Below, one piece after another: positions 33,235 through 43,346 of a stretch of 64,000 bases of DNA. Source of the DNA: Roseovarius atlanticus (lineage in GTDB: Bacteria; Pseudomonadota; Alphaproteobacteria; Rhodobacterales; Rhodobacteraceae); the NCBI RefSeq assembly GCF_001441615.1, contig NZ_LAXJ01000020.1, positions 117,908 to 181,907 on the forward strand, read 5' to 3'. The stretch's first letter is position 1. Each line of letters begins with the position of its first letter. Made by a program: the position numbers and the translations under genes. A model generated the notes under the pieces. It searched no databases and was not told the origin of the DNA. It saw only the letters and a program-made list of their open reading frames with translations.

Positions 33235-35351
33235 CTCCAGTATTTCCCCCAGCTTTTGGCAACTTCCGGCCGGTGCGACTCGCGGATGGTGTCGTAAAGG
33301 CGCCCGTCGACTTCCAGCCGCTGACCGCCGTCTCGGGTAAGGGGACGCAAGACGCCGCTCGCCTTCTGCTTCGTCGGCGTGCCCACCAGCCACGACAGCG
33401 GCACGGTGAACCGGATGCCCTTGTCGAAAGACCCTTCGCCGAACTGGCTGGCTGGAACATCCGTGAAAGTGGCGAATGCGCCGATTTTCCATCCATTGGC
33501 GAATTCCCGGTCCAGCGTAATCGTACCGCCCCAATCGCCGGCCAGGTAGCGGCCTGCGTCAATCTGGCCGTGAAAGCCGTTTCCGAAATCGTAATAGGCC
33601 GAAACGTGGCCGTTGAATTCCGGGATCGTACCGCCGGGTGTCACTCGAGAGCGCAGGCCGAATTGTTGATCGAAATCGCGCGGATGCGTGTAGTTGATCT
33701 CGGCACCCAGCGCGAGACGGCTGTCCACAGGCTTCCACAGGACTTCGCCCGAGATACCGGCATACATCCGCTCCAGATAGCCCGCGGTGACACGGCTGTA
33801 GAAATCCGGCCAGAGGCGGCCGTATTTAGCGACAGTAAGGTTTTCGATGAACGGCTCGTCCGTGCGGTTGTAGCGGTCCACGTCCGACCGAACCTGAGGC
33901 AGTTGAGAGTTGTTTGGCCGCACCGCGCTGTCAAGATTGCCGATCACCTTCTGACCGAGAGATCCCGATACGATCCAGCCCGATCCAAGGTGATACTTGG
34001 CCTTGGCGCGGATGCCGATATCGGCCCGTAGCGGATTGCTGGGGTCAAACAGCGACGTGCGCAGATATGGTCCGATCGACCATTCGAACCGCGGATAGAC
34101 GCTCTCGAAGGGATCGGGATAATCGCCAAAGCGCAACGTGTCGGTAAAGCGTGCGGCGGCAAGCGCCTCGCGCGCCGGCCGGTGCTCCAGACGCTCCAGG
34201 TCGGTCCGGCTGAAGGACATCGTGCTGGCCGGGATGCCGTTCTCGATCAGCGTGACATGCAGCATCTCGACCGACGGCGGCAACTCGCGGCTCATGCTGC
34301 GCAGCGTGCGCCCCAGGGCCTGGGACGTGGCATCGTACTTTTCGTTGCGGATCCGCACATGTGCGGAGCGTCCGTTCAGGGTCATACCCTCAAGGTCAAG
34401 GTCGGATTGTTGAAGGCTTTGTTCCAGCGACGCGGTGATCGCCTGTTCGCGGCCCGGTTGCGTGGTCCAGCCCAGGTCCTCGGCGCTGCGCGGGCCGCGC
34501 ACGGCAACGGGCAGCGGCGCAAGTTCCGTGCCGCCCTTGACGGAAGGATTCTTGGGATTGAGATTGAAGGTCAGTGATGCGCCGAATTCCTCGCCATGCA
34601 GGGCGAAGGCACGCAGCGAGGTGTTCTGGCTTACTTGGTACGTTGCGGCAAAGTTCCACGGGATCGACCGTTTCAGAATGCCGGCAGATTGCGCGGTGTC
34701 GTAATTGTCCGAAGAATACTCCGCGCTCAGCAAAAGCTTGTCGGTTGCCTGATAGCTGACCCCGCCGAAGAAGGCGTAGTCACCCTGGAACCAGTCGTCG
34801 ATATTGAACTGACCGCCCGTGCCGCCCTGGTTAAAGCTGAATGGCGTGCGCGTCCCAAAGCTGCCGTCGCTGGCGTAGCTGCCGAAACGCCCAAAGCCCA
34901 GGCCGCCGGTCACGCGCAGGCGGTCGCCGATCGACTTGGTGGCGACGATGTATTCGCCGGACAAAAGGCCGGTGCCGACGAAATCCTGAAGGCCGACCGA
35001 CACCGCAGGGGTGAAATCGGTCTCATCGAACAGGCGGAACCGAAGGTCGAAACTGCGGTCGTAATAGGTCGAGAATTGCGGGGTGATATCTTCTGTCCCG
35101 GCATAGCGAAAACTGCCGGACAGCCGGTCCGTGATCTGAAAGCTCAGCGTCGTCCGGAAGAACCCGTCGAAATATGTGACGTTGGTGGTCAGCTCGCCGT
35201 CCGGCGCGACTTCGGCCGTGGGCATGTCGATCAGACCGCCGGGCGTACCATAGTTGTTGGTCGTCCGCGTTATAAGATCGTCGGCGCTTGCCACGGCCGG
35301 AAGGCCGAACATCCCAAGCGCGACCAGAACGCGTGTCGGTGTGCGGATCAC
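33231..35351 (-). CDS. yjbH: YjbH-family outer-membrane protein
   Basis: A 706-residue exported protein of the YjbH/GfcD family, predicted to form an outer-membrane beta-barrel associated with exopolysaccharide. The signal peptide covers about 1-23 (VASADD). The mature start NYGTPGGLIDMPTAEVAPDGELTTNVTYFD is typical. Most of the rest alternates in short amphipathic strands (for example SVGLQDFVGTGLLSGEYIVATKSIGDRLRVTGGLGFGRFG). It is translationally coupled to yjbF. No yjbG homologue is present, so the set is reduced relative to E. coli. Confidence 0.88.
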   Translation of the reverse strand: MIRTPTRVLVALGMFGLPAVASADDLITRTTNNYGTPGGLIDMPTAEVAPDGELTTNVTYFDGFFRTTLSFQITDRLSGSFRYAGTEDITPQFSTYYDRSFDLRFRLFDETDFTPAVSVGLQDFVGTGLLSGEYIVATKSIGDRLRVTGGLGFGRFGSYASDGSFGTRTPFSFNQGGTGGQFNIDDWFQGDYAFFGGVSYQATDKLLLSAEYSSDNYDTAQSAGILKRSIPWNFAATYQVSQNTSLRAFALHGEEFGASLTFNLNPKNPSVKGGTELAPLPVAVRGPRSAEDLGWTTQPGREQAITASLEQSLQQSDLDLEGMTLNGRSAHVRIRNEKYDATSQALGRTLRSMSRELPPSVEMLHVTLIENGIPASTMSFSRTDLERLEHRPAREALAAARFTDTLRFGDYPDPFESVYPRFEWSIGPYLRTSLFDPSNPLRADIGIRAKAKYHLGSGWIVSGSLGQKVIGNLDSAVRPNNSQLPQVRSDVDRYNRTDEPFIENLTVAKYGRLWPDFYSRVTAGYLERMYAGISGEVLWKPVDSRLALGAEINYTHPRDFDQQFGLRSRVTPGGTIPEFNGHVSAYYDFGNGFHGQIDAGRYLAGDWGGTITLDREFANGWKIGAFATFTDVPASQFGEGSFDKGIRFTVPLSWLVGTPTKQKASGVLRPLTRDGGQRLEVDGRLYDTIRESHRPEVAKSWGKYWR

Positions 35352-35467
35352 TGCGCGTTTCCCTTCATTGACGTCCCGTCGACGTTAGCCAAGCAGATGT
35401 GATTCCGACACCGCCCGAAGCGTCGTGTCATTCGATAGATATCAGGAGTCACATCAATACCACGTCT

Positions 35468-37000
35468 TCAGATGAATACCGTTGCCAGCATGGTTGCCAT
35501 GGCACCCAGAGTGATGCCCATACCCAGCCATAGCACGGATTTCCAGCGCAGGCCGCGCGTTGGTTCTGGTTCGGGCGAAGATTGGCGGATCAACGCGCTT
35601 TCGACGATCTTCGGCAAGCGCGGCCCGTAGCGCGACAGCACCATCAGCGTGCGGCGCAGGTCGCGCACCGCGGCGCCGGGGCCGATATTCTTGCGGATGT
35701 AATCCTCGACCACCGGCTTGGCGACCTGCCAGATATTGGTCTGCGGGTTCAGGCTTCGCGCGACACCCTCGACAACGACCATCGTCCGTTGCAGAAGGAT
35801 CAGTTCGGTGCGGGTTTCCATCCCGAATCTCTCTGTTACTTCAAAGAGATAGCTTAACAGCCCGCCCATCGAGATCTTCGAGGCATCCATGCCGAAAATC
35901 GGTTCGCCCACGGCTCTAAGGGCACGAGCAAACTCGTCCACGTCGCGGTCGGGCGGCACGTAGCCGGCCTCGAAATGCACTTCGGCGACACGTTGGTAAT
36001 CGCGCTTGATAAAGCCATAGAGGATCTCGGCATAGACCCGGCGGGTGTACTCGTCGATATGCCCCATGATCCCGAAATCATAGGCGATGATATCGCCATT
36101 TGGCGCGACCTTCAGGTTGCCCTGGTGCATGTCGGCGTGAAAAAACCCGTCGCGCAGGGCGTGTTTCAGGAACAGCTGCAACACTCGTTCGCCAAGCTCG
36201 GCCCGGTCGTGGCCGGCGGCGTCTATGGCGGCGTTGTCGCCCATCGGCGCCCCGTCGGCCCATTCCATCACCATCACGCGCCGCCCGGACATATCCCAGT
36301 TCACGGCCGGCAGGCTGAAGCCTTCGTCCTCGGCGGTGTTGGCGGTGAACTCGCTGGCCGAGGCCGCTTCGAGACGCAGGTCGAGTTCTCCGTTAACCAC
36401 GCCCTCGAAATGGGCGATCACGTCGCGCGGTTTCAGGCGGCGGGCGGACGGGGACAGTACCTCGATCATGCGTGCCGCGAAATAGAACGCGTCGATGTCC
36501 CTGCGAAAGGCCCGCTCAATTCCCGGCCGCAGCACCTTGACCGCCACGTCCTGCCCGGTTTCGCGCAGCCGCGCCTTGTGCACCTGCGCGATCGAGGCGG
36601 CGGCAATGGGGTCGCTGAACTCCGAGAAAACGGCCTCGACCGGCTGACCCATCGAACTGGCGACACTGGCCTTGGCCACTTCGGCATCGAAGGGTGGAAG
36701 CTTGTCCTGCAATACGCGCAACTCCTGCGCCAGCGCATCGCCCACGATGTCGGGCCGGGTCGAAAAGACCTGCCCGAACTTGATATAGGCCGGGCCCAGC
36801 GCCGTCAGCGCGCGCAGGGCAGGCGGCATGTTGGTGTCGCCCTTGTAGCCCAGCCATTGAAACGGCCAGGCCAGGAACCGCATCGTCCCGCGAACCAGGG
36901 GTGGCGCGTCCATCGCATCCATGATCAGCCGCATCGCGCCGGTGCGTTCCAGCGTGGCGCCCGTGCGGATCAGGCGCAGGATGTTGTGCGGTCCGCGCAT
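35468..37000 (-). CDS. ubiB: UbiB-family atypical kinase for ubiquinone biosynthesis
   Basis: UbiB (ABC1/ADCK family) supports ubiquinone biosynthesis at the inner membrane through ATPase activity. The 510-residue protein contains the family KxGQ-like motif in GPAYIKFGQVFSTRPDIV and the Ala-rich loop ASIAQVHKARL. The kinase-fold residues appear as VAVKVLRPGIE, HADMHQGNLKV and AYDFGIMGHID. A C-terminal membrane helix ends the protein (about 488-508). It lies 3 bp after ubiE in the same direction, forming a quinone-biosynthesis pair. Confidence 0.95.
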   Translation of the reverse strand: MRGPHNILRLIRTGATLERTGAMRLIMDAMDAPPLVRGTMRFLAWPFQWLGYKGDTNMPPALRALTALGPAYIKFGQVFSTRPDIVGDALAQELRVLQDKLPPFDAEVAKASVASSMGQPVEAVFSEFSDPIAAASIAQVHKARLRETGQDVAVKVLRPGIERAFRRDIDAFYFAARMIEVLSPSARRLKPRDVIAHFEGVVNGELDLRLEAASASEFTANTAEDEGFSLPAVNWDMSGRRVMVMEWADGAPMGDNAAIDAAGHDRAELGERVLQLFLKHALRDGFFHADMHQGNLKVAPNGDIIAYDFGIMGHIDEYTRRVYAEILYGFIKRDYQRVAEVHFEAGYVPPDRDVDEFARALRAVGEPIFGMDASKISMGGLLSYLFEVTERFGMETRTELILLQRTMVVVEGVARSLNPQTNIWQVAKPVVEDYIRKNIGPGAAVRDLRRTLMVLSRYGPRLPKIVESALIRQSSPEPEPTRGLRWKSVLWLGMGITLGAMATMLATVFI

Positions 37001-37003
37001 GGC

Positions 37004-37747
37004 TCAGATCTTCCAGCCGGAATGCAGGCAAGCGATCCCCATGCTGAGGTTGCGGTACTTGGCCTGCTCGAACCCGGCCTGGCGCACCATGTTCAGAAAG
37101 GTTTCCTGGTCGGGGAACTTGCGGATCGATTCCACCAGGTACTGATAGCTGTCGCGATCCCCGGCAATCGCCCGGCCCATCTGCGGAATGATGTTGAACG
37201 AATAAAGGTCATAGACCTTCTGCATCAGATCATTGGGGATCTGGCTGAATTCCAGCACCATCAGCCGCCCGCCTGGTTTCAGCACGCGAAAGGCCTCGTT
37301 CAGGGCCTCCTGCGGGCGGGTGACGTTCCGGATGCCGAAGCTGATCGTGTAGACGTCGAAACTGTTATCTGCAAAGGGCAGCGCCATCGCGTCGCCCACC
37401 ACCCAGTCGAGGCTCGCCGCCATCTGCTCCGCCTCGGCCCGCTTGCGCCCCTCGACCAGCATCGGTTCGGTGAGGTCCAGCACCGTGGCGTGGCCCGAGC
37501 CGGCCCGTTTCAGAAACCGAAAGGCGATGTCGCCCGTGCCGCCCGCCACGTCCAGCAGGCGCTGGTCCGCGCGCGGGGCCAGCCAATCCATCATCGCGTC
37601 CTTCCAGACACGGTGGATGCCGAAGGACATCGCGTCGTTCATCACGTCATATTTCGACGCGACCGAGCCGAACACGCCGCGCACGCGGCCTGCCTTCTCC
37701 TCCTCGGGGATGTCCTCGTATCCGAAATGCGTTGTTTTCCCGGTCAT
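37004..37747 (-). CDS. ubiE: Ubiquinone/menaquinone C-methyltransferase UbiE
   Basis: UbiE performs the SAM-dependent C-methylation step of ubiquinone biosynthesis. The 247-residue product has the family entry motif [26 protein letters not shown]. The SAM-binding loop is [16 protein letters not shown], followed by [29 protein letters not shown] and the C-terminal [31 protein letters not shown]. All are typical of UbiE. It is transcribed divergently from mutM and leads into ubiB. Confidence 0.96.
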   Translation of the reverse strand: MTGKTTHFGYEDIPEEEKAGRVRGVFGSVASKYDVMNDAMSFGIHRVWKDAMMDWLAPRADQRLLDVAGGTGDIAFRFLKRAGSGHATVLDLTEPMLVEGRKRAEAEQMAASLDWVVGDAMALPFADNSFDVYTISFGIRNVTRPQEALNEAFRVLKPGGRLMVLEFSQIPNDLMQKVYDLYSFNIIPQMGRAIAGDRDSYQYLVESIRKFPDQETFLNMVRQAGFEQAKYRNLSMGIACLHSGWKI

Positions 37748-37842
37748 TTATCCCCGCGGCCTTGCCGTTTGATCCTCAAGTCCTTCTTATAGGTCGCCGG
37801 GGGCGGGTTACAATGCGCCCGTTTGGTCGCAGAGGGAGCGGA

Positions 37843-38694
37843 ATGCCGGAATTGCCAGAGGTCGAGACAGTGCGCCGCGGGCTGGAGCCTGCGATGACCG
37901 GTGCCGTGATTGCGTCGGCACAGGTCAACCGCCCCGACCTGCGCTGGCCCTTTCCGCCGGGCATGGCCACGCGGCTGACCGGACAGCGTGTCCTAAGCCT
38001 GCGGCGGCGCTCGAAATACATTCTTGCCGACCTGTCCTCGGGCGAGACGCTGTTGATTCATCTCGGCATGTCCGGCCGGATCCTGATCTCGGGCGATCCG
38101 CTGGGGCAGTTCGTACACGACCATCCCGCTGCGGAGAAACATGACCACGTGGTGCTCGACATGGTCAACGGCGCCCGCATCACCTTCAACGACCCGCGCC
38201 GCTTTGGCGCGATGGACCTGATGGCCACCGACAACGCCGAGGCCCACCCCCTGCTGGCCAAACTCGGCCCCGAGCCCTTGGGCAACAAGTTCGACGAGCC
38301 TTATCTCGTCGCAGCGCTGAAGGATAAGAACACCCCGATCAAATCCGCCCTGCTGGATCAACGAATCGTGGCAGGGCTGGGCAATATCTACGTCTGCGAG
38401 GCGCTCTTCCGGGCCGGAATCTCGCCCCTGCGCCGCGCCGGACGCATCTCGGCCAAGCGGGTCGCGGCACTTGTTCCGATCATCCGCGCCGTGCTGAACG
38501 ACGCGATCCTCGCGGGCGGGTCCTCGTTGCGCGATTTTCGCCAAGCCGATGGCGAGCTTGGATATTTTCAGCACAGCTTCGACGTCTACGACCGCGAAGG
38601 TGCCCCCTGCCGCCGCGCTGGATGCCCGGGAAATGTGCGCCGCGTCGTGCAATCGGGCCGTTCCAGCTTCTACTGCGCGACCTGTCAAAGATAA
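37843..38694 (+). CDS. mutM: Formamidopyrimidine-DNA glycosylase
   Basis: MutM/Fpg removes oxidised purines such as 8-oxoguanine and cuts the abasic site. The 283-residue enzyme starts at [16 protein letters not shown], where Pro2 is the catalytic nucleophile and Glu3 also takes part. The internal [13 protein letters not shown] segment is conserved. The C-terminal zinc finger is complete (four Cys in [27 protein letters not shown]). The open frame begins at 37732, but catalysis requires Pro at position 2, which fixes the start at 37843. Confidence 0.97.
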   Translation: MPELPEVETVRRGLEPAMTGAVIASAQVNRPDLRWPFPPGMATRLTGQRVLSLRRRSKYILADLSSGETLLIHLGMSGRILISGDPLGQFVHDHPAAEKHDHVVLDMVNGARITFNDPRRFGAMDLMATDNAEAHPLLAKLGPEPLGNKFDEPYLVAALKDKNTPIKSALLDQRIVAGLGNIYVCEALFRAGISPLRRAGRISAKRVAALVPIIRAVLNDAILAGGSSLRDFRQADGELGYFQHSFDVYDREGAPCRRAGCPGNVRRVVQSGRSSFYCATCQR

Positions 38695-38759
38695 CCTTGA
38701 TCCGACTGCCTCAAATGGTAATGACTCAAGTCTGACAGAAACAAGCGAAAGCAGATTTC

Positions 38760-39536
38760 ATGGCCTATGAGACGATCATCGTCGAAGTAGAAGACCACGT
38801 CGCCAAAATCACCCTGAACCGCCCCGATGCCCTGAACGCCCTCAACGACCAGCTGTTGGGCGAGCTTGTCGATGCGTTGCAGGATGCCGAAGGCAACGAC
38901 AAGGTGCGCTGCATCGTCATCACCGGCTCGGAAAAGGCTTTCGCCGCCGGGGCGGACATCAAGATGATGTCGGAAAAGTCGTTTGTCGACGTGTTCGCAG
39001 GCAACCTCTTCGGCCCCGAGGCGGACGCCATCGTGCGCATCCGCAAGCCGATCATCGCCGCCGTGTCGGGCTATGCGCTGGGCGGCGGATGCGAGCTGGC
39101 CATGATGTGCGACTTCATCATCGCCGCCGACAACGCCAAGTTCGGCCAGCCTGAAATCAATCTCGGCGTGATGGCCGGAATGGGCGGCAGCCAACGCCTG
39201 ACGCGGTTCATCGGCAAGTCGAAATCCATGGACATGAACCTGACCGGGCGCTTTATGGACGCCGACGAGGCCGAGCGCTCGGGCCTTGTCAGCCGCGTCG
39301 TTCCGGCCAAGAAGCTGACGGAAGAAGCCATGGCCGCCGCGGGCAAGATCGCGGAAAAGTCCATGATCACGGTCATGGCCGTCAAGGAAGCAGTCAATCG
39401 TTCTTACGAGGTGCCGCTGGCCGAGGGCCTCTTGTTCGAGCGCCGCGTCTTCCACTCGCTTTTCGCGACCGAGGACCAGAAGGAAGGCATGGCCGCCTTC
39501 GCCGAAAAGCGCGAAGCGCAGTTTCGCGACAAGTAA
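38760..39536 (+). CDS. Enoyl-CoA hydratase
   Basis: A crotonase-family enzyme that hydrates 2-enoyl-CoA in fatty-acid oxidation, the short-chain PaaF/ECHS1-like type. The 258-residue protein shows the oxyanion-hole segment [14 protein letters not shown] and the two catalytic glutamates in [13 protein letters not shown] and [18 protein letters not shown]. The length is standard. It stands alone downstream of mutM with a 65-bp gap, and no other beta-oxidation gene is adjacent. Confidence 0.93.
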   Translation: MAYETIIVEVEDHVAKITLNRPDALNALNDQLLGELVDALQDAEGNDKVRCIVITGSEKAFAAGADIKMMSEKSFVDVFAGNLFGPEADAIVRIRKPIIAAVSGYALGGGCELAMMCDFIIAADNAKFGQPEINLGVMAGMGGSQRLTRFIGKSKSMDMNLTGRFMDADEAERSGLVSRVVPAKKLTEEAMAAAGKIAEKSMITVMAVKEAVNRSYEVPLAEGLLFERRVFHSLFATEDQKEGMAAFAEKREAQFRDK

Positions 39537-39542
39537 GGGGAA

Positions 39543-39559
39543 GGGGGCTGTCTGCCCCC
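39543..39559. terminator. GC-rich hairpin between convergent genes
   Basis: GGGGGC (39543-39548) pairs with GCCCCC (39554-39559) across a five-base loop, between the convergent enoyl-CoA hydratase and SHMT-like genes. There is no U-tract; it may work as a bidirectional transcription block. Confidence 0.45.
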
Positions 39560-39567
39560 GCCCGATT

Positions 39568-40881
39568 TCAGATCACGAAATGCAGGCTGTCGAACCGCTC
39601 GCGCAATTCCTGCGTTCGCGGTGCGACCGCTTCGGGATCTGCGGTCAGGCCTTCGTGGATCAATGCCGCAAGCGCAGGGGCATCCTGCGCTGTGACGCCC
39701 CAGCGCACCAGCTCCGGCGTGCCGATGCGCAACCCGTTCATGTCACCCGGCACGTCCGCGATGGGCAGTCCGATTCCGCAAGCCAGGAACCCGGCTTTGC
39801 GCAACGTCTTCGACGCGGCCTGACCGCCGCCGAACTGTGCCGCTTCGACCGCGAACTGATGCGAATTGGTATATCCCTTGGGCGTTCTGAATACTGGAAG
39901 GCCCAATGACGCCAACGCGTCCGCCAGCGCCTTGGACAGGTCGATCATCGCCCGCGCGTAGGCCGAGCCGTGCTCGCGCCAGTCCAGCATCGACACCGCC
40001 AGTGCCGCCGACTTGGCCGCATCGAAATTGGCCGTCATCCCGGGAAAGGCGATGGCGTCCAGACGTTCGGCCATATCTGCCTCGTTGGTGACGATCACGC
40101 CGCCCGCCGGGCCGCCAAGGCTCTTGTAGGTGCTCATCGTCATCAGATGCGCGCCTTCTGCCAGGGGGTTCTTCCAGGCGCGCCCGGCGATGATCCCGCA
40201 TTGATGCGCCGCATCGAACATGACCTTCGCACCCACGGCGTCGGCAATCTCGCGGACCTCAGCGACGGGATGCTCAAACAGGTTCAGCGACCCGCCCACG
40301 GTGATCAGCGCGGGGTTTTCGTGCCGAGCCAGGTCGCGCAGCGCATCCAGATCAACTGTGTATCCGTCTGCGTTGACCGGCGCCGGAACGGTACGCAGAC
40401 CGAACAGCCCGGCACATCCATCGGTATGGTGCGTGACATGTCCGCCGATCGTGGCCGGAGGCGCGATGATCGTATCGCCGGGTTTGCAGGTCGCCATGAA
40501 GGAATAGAGATTCGCCAGCGCCCCGGACGGCACGCGAATCTCGGCAAACTTCGCCTGAAAGATCTCGGCGACCAGCTCGGCGGCGATGACTTCGATTTCC
40601 TCGATGGCTTCAAGACCCATCTCATATTTGTCGCCGGGATAGCCCAGCGACGGCCGCGATCCGATCCCCGACGACAGCAGCGCCTCGGCGCGCGGGTTCA
40701 TGACATTGGTCGCGGGGTTCAGGTTGAAGCATTCGCGCTCGTGTATTTCGCGGTTCTGCGCTGCCAGCGCCTCGATCTGCGTGGCAATCGCTGCACTGCT
40801 TTGCGAACCTGTCCGTGTCGCAATGGTCTGAACCAGCGTCTCGCTTTGTGTGGGCACCCAGTTCCGGTGGGCAAGGGTCAT
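39568..40881 (-). CDS. Serine hydroxymethyltransferase-like PLP enzyme
   Basis: A fold-type I PLP enzyme of 437 residues related to serine hydroxymethyltransferase. The PLP lysine region reads [18 protein letters not shown], comparable to the TTTTHKTLRGPRGG block of GlyA but with His replaced by Tyr. Other SHMT-like parts are [37 protein letters not shown] and [14 protein letters not shown]. The overall sequence is divergent, so it may act on another substrate such as an alpha-methyl amino acid (MSHMT type), rather than serving as the main glyA. This is inference from the altered motifs. Confidence 0.85.
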   Translation of the reverse strand: MTLAHRNWVPTQSETLVQTIATRTGSQSSAAIATQIEALAAQNREIHERECFNLNPATNVMNPRAEALLSSGIGSRPSLGYPGDKYEMGLEAIEEIEVIAAELVAEIFQAKFAEIRVPSGALANLYSFMATCKPGDTIIAPPATIGGHVTHHTDGCAGLFGLRTVPAPVNADGYTVDLDALRDLARHENPALITVGGSLNLFEHPVAEVREIADAVGAKVMFDAAHQCGIIAGRAWKNPLAEGAHLMTMSTYKSLGGPAGGVIVTNEADMAERLDAIAFPGMTANFDAAKSAALAVSMLDWREHGSAYARAMIDLSKALADALASLGLPVFRTPKGYTNSHQFAVEAAQFGGGQAASKTLRKAGFLACGIGLPIADVPGDMNGLRIGTPELVRWGVTAQDAPALAALIHEGLTADPEAVAPRTQELRERFDSLHFVI

Positions 40882-40959
40882 TTTCGTTTCTCCAATTGAA
40901 TTGGTCGGATCATGCCGGGCGCGCGACGTGGGTGAAAGCGGTTTTCGTCAATTCCCGCT

Positions 40960-41053
40960 TTGCTTTCCGGGCGTTTGCCGCTATACGCCTGCGCCATACA
41001 TGCGCGTGCGGCCCGCTCTGGCCAGAATCATTCCGGCCTTTGGCCTGCCGGAA
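40960..41053 (+). promoter_or_regulatory. rpsT promoter candidate and leader hairpin
   Basis: TTGCTT (40960-40965), 16 bp and TATACG (40982-40987) form a plausible sigma-70 promoter. In the leader, TTCCGGC (41031-41037) pairs perfectly with GCCGGAA (41047-41053), 57 bp before rpsT. Ribosomal-protein leaders often carry autoregulatory structures, so S20 feedback is possible but unproven. Confidence 0.35.
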
Positions 41054-41110
41054 CGGGCTCGTCCTCGTGCACATTTGAAACGCAACGACAGACCCGAAAA
41101 GGTTCACACC

Positions 41111-41374
41111 ATGGCCAATACTCTCCAGTCCAAAAAGCGCGCGCGCCAGAACGCCCGCCGCCTCGATGTCAACAAAGCGCGCCGTTCGCGGATTCGCACA
41201 TTCCTGCGCAAAGTCGAGGAAGCGATTGCATCCGGTGACAAGGAAGCTGCACAGAACGCACTCCGTGCCGCGCAGCCCGAACTGATGCGGGGCGTTTCGA
41301 AAGGAGTGTTTCATAAAAACACCGCTTCGCGGAAAATGGCACGGCTGTCTTCGCGAGTGAAATCGCTCGGCTGA
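41111..41374 (+). CDS. rpsT: 30S ribosomal protein S20
   Basis: S20 is a small primary-binding protein of the 30S subunit. The 87-residue, lysine/arginine-rich helical product has the family signature [39 protein letters not shown] and the C-terminal [23 protein letters not shown]. The start at 41111 gives the standard length, although the frame is open much further upstream. rpsT immediately before dnaA is a recurrent order in alphaproteobacteria. Confidence 0.98.
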   Translation: MANTLQSKKRARQNARRLDVNKARRSRIRTFLRKVEEAIASGDKEAAQNALRAAQPELMRGVSKGVFHKNTASRKMARLSSRVKSLG

Positions 41375-41400
41375 AACAGGGCGCTAAGCTATTGAAGGAA

Positions 41401-41431
41401 AAGGTGCCGAATCGCGCGGCACCTTTTTTTT
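41401..41431 (+). terminator. Rho-independent terminator of rpsT
   Basis: A 9-bp stem AAGGTGCCG/CGGCACCTT (41401-41409, 41417-41425) with a seven-base loop runs into a stretch of eight T residues. It separates rpsT from the dnaA unit. Confidence 0.95.
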
Positions 41432-41868
41432 ATGGCTAGGAACGACTCGGGACCATGTGACTTTTTCGCGGCAAAGATCGAGTCAAGCGCTAAGAACAGT
41501 TGCCGCCTTGCTGACTCCATTGCTAATTTACCTAAGCGATTCACGCTTGGGGGGACAGGCGCTCGGACCGGTAAGCACGATCAACTGCTCTGATCGAACC
41601 GGACCATTCGACACGTGTCGAGGGCGATCATTTTGTCCGACGGAATTGGCGCGATCCATGCGGCTTGCCTTACGCTTGTGGGGACGAGAGAAGGCCAGCG
41701 CAGGACCGCGTTTTGACAAAGGCCATTCGGCTTGTTGCCCGGTACCTCGTGTCGGGCAATGGGATGTGGTATGTCTGTTCCTGACCGAACCGCGATCGCA
41801 TCAAGAAGGTGGTGCGCCGATCGAGGGTGTGCTGGGGTTCAACAACAAGACCGCGGAACGGGATAAAA
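41432..41868. other. rpsT-dnaA intergenic region, no gene seen
   Basis: This 437-bp stretch is the dnaA leader and promoter region. No convincing ORF is present; long frames here are extensions of dnaA or shadows. A TTGACA hexamer occurs near 41714 but has no good -10 element at standard spacing. No TTATCCACA-type DnaA box cluster is visible, so there is no sequence support for an origin here. Confidence 0.5.
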
Positions 41869-43257
41869 ATGACCAAAGATCAATGGGGCCAAATCAAGCA
41901 AGACCTGCTCAAGACAATCGGAAAGAACAATTTCACCAACTGGATCGAGCCGCTCGAACTGACTGCGATCAACGATGACGTTGTGACCTTCAAGGTTCCG
42001 ACCACGTTTCAGGGCAATTACGTTTCCCGCAATTTCGGCGAGTTGATCCTGTTCAAGGTGAACGGCTATGCCCCCTCGATCCGGCGGATTGATTTTCAGG
42101 TCGCGGCGAATTCGTCGCAAAAACCCGCCACCGCCACTGCAAGCACGACCGAGGCCGCCACTGGCACCGCAACCCCGGCACCGACGCGTGCCAAGGCGCG
42201 CCTGTCGGATGATGTGCTGTCATCGGCGCCCCTGGACGAGCGATTCACGTTCGACCGTTTCGTCGTGGGCAAACCCAACGAACTGGCGCACGCCGCGGCC
42301 AAGCGCGTGGCCGAAGGTGGCCCGGTCACGTTCAACCCGCTGTTCCTCTACGGTGGCGTCGGGCTGGGCAAGACGCACCTGATGCACGCCATCGCATGGG
42401 ATCTTCAGGCCGCGCGGCCCGAGTTGAACGTGCTCTATCTCTCTGCCGAGCAATTCATGTACCGGTTTGTGCAGGCGCTGCGCGACCGTCGCATGATGGA
42501 TTTCAAGGAGCTCTTTCGCTCGGTCGACGTGCTGATGGTCGACGACGTGCAATTCATCGCCGGCAAGGACAGTACGCAAGAAGAATTCTTTCACACGTTC
42601 AACGCGCTTGTGGATCAGAACAAGCAGATCGTCATTTCCGCCGACCGCGCCCCGGGCGAGATCGAAAACCTCGAAGAGCGCATAAAGTCGCGCCTGCAAT
42701 GCGGCCTCGTGGTGGATCTGCATCCCACCGACTACGAACTGCGCCTCGGCATCCTGCAATCCAAGGCAGACCGCTTTGCCGAGCAATATCCCAGCCTCGA
42801 AATGGCTGATGGGGTGCTGGAATTCCTCGCGCATCGCATCTCGACCAACGTGCGTGTGCTCGAAGGCGCGCTGACCCGGCTTTACGCGTTTGCCTCGCTG
42901 GTCGGTCACCAGATCACGATGGAACTGGCCCAGGACTGTCTTGCCGACATCCTGCGCGCGTCTGAACGCAAGGTCTCGATCGAAGAGATCCAGCGCCACG
43001 TCTCCGAACATTTCAACATCCGCCTCAGCGACATGATCGGGCCCAAGCGCGTGCGTACCTTTGCCCGCCCAAGGCAGATCGCGATGTTCCTTTGCAAGCA
43101 GCTGACGTCGCGCTCTTTGCCCGAAATCGGCCGGCGCTTCGGCGGGCGCGACCACACCACGGTGATGCACGGCGTGCGCCGGATCGAAGAGCTTAGCGCG
43201 CAGGACGCGCAGCTTGCCGAAGACCTCAAGATTCTGCGCCGCGCGCTCGAGGGCTGA
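41869..43257 (+). CDS. dnaA: Chromosomal replication initiator protein DnaA
   Basis: DnaA opens the replication origin. The 462-residue protein has an N-terminal DnaB-interacting domain I (about 1-75), a low-complexity Ala/Thr linker (about 85-110), and an AAA+ domain. Walker A is GGVGLGKTH with Lys168, and Walker B is LMVDDVQF with D225/D226. The C-terminal domain IV carries the signature [18 protein letters not shown] (about 425-442). The ATG at 41869 yields [18 protein letters not shown], a typical alphaproteobacterial start; the frame from 41809 adds a non-homologous leader. Confidence 0.97.
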   Translation: MTKDQWGQIKQDLLKTIGKNNFTNWIEPLELTAINDDVVTFKVPTTFQGNYVSRNFGELILFKVNGYAPSIRRIDFQVAANSSQKPATATASTTEAATGTATPAPTRAKARLSDDVLSSAPLDERFTFDRFVVGKPNELAHAAAKRVAEGGPVTFNPLFLYGGVGLGKTHLMHAIAWDLQAARPELNVLYLSAEQFMYRFVQALRDRRMMDFKELFRSVDVLMVDDVQFIAGKDSTQEEFFHTFNALVDQNKQIVISADRAPGEIENLEERIKSRLQCGLVVDLHPTDYELRLGILQSKADRFAEQYPSLEMADGVLEFLAHRISTNVRVLEGALTRLYAFASLVGHQITMELAQDCLADILRASERKVSIEEIQRHVSEHFNIRLSDMIGPKRVRTFARPRQIAMFLCKQLTSRSLPEIGRRFGGRDHTTVMHGVRRIEELSAQDAQLAEDLKILRRALEG

Positions 43258-43346
43258 AGGGCAATAAAAGGCTTGAGCATAAGGCGAAACTTGCTAACGT
43301 GCCGGTCCCGGTGCCCGTCAGAGGCACGCACGCAGGGAGCGAGGGC

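Noticed and set aside
35975..37792. A 605-codon forward ORF opposite ubiB and ubiE
   Set aside because: It is the antisense shadow of two clearly recognised genes; its His/Arg/Gln-rich translation has no domain pattern.
41432..41868. Replication origin upstream of dnaA
   Set aside because: No cluster of DnaA boxes or AT-rich unwinding element is visible; the only box-like site noted is a single one-mismatch copy near gyrB (46240-46248).
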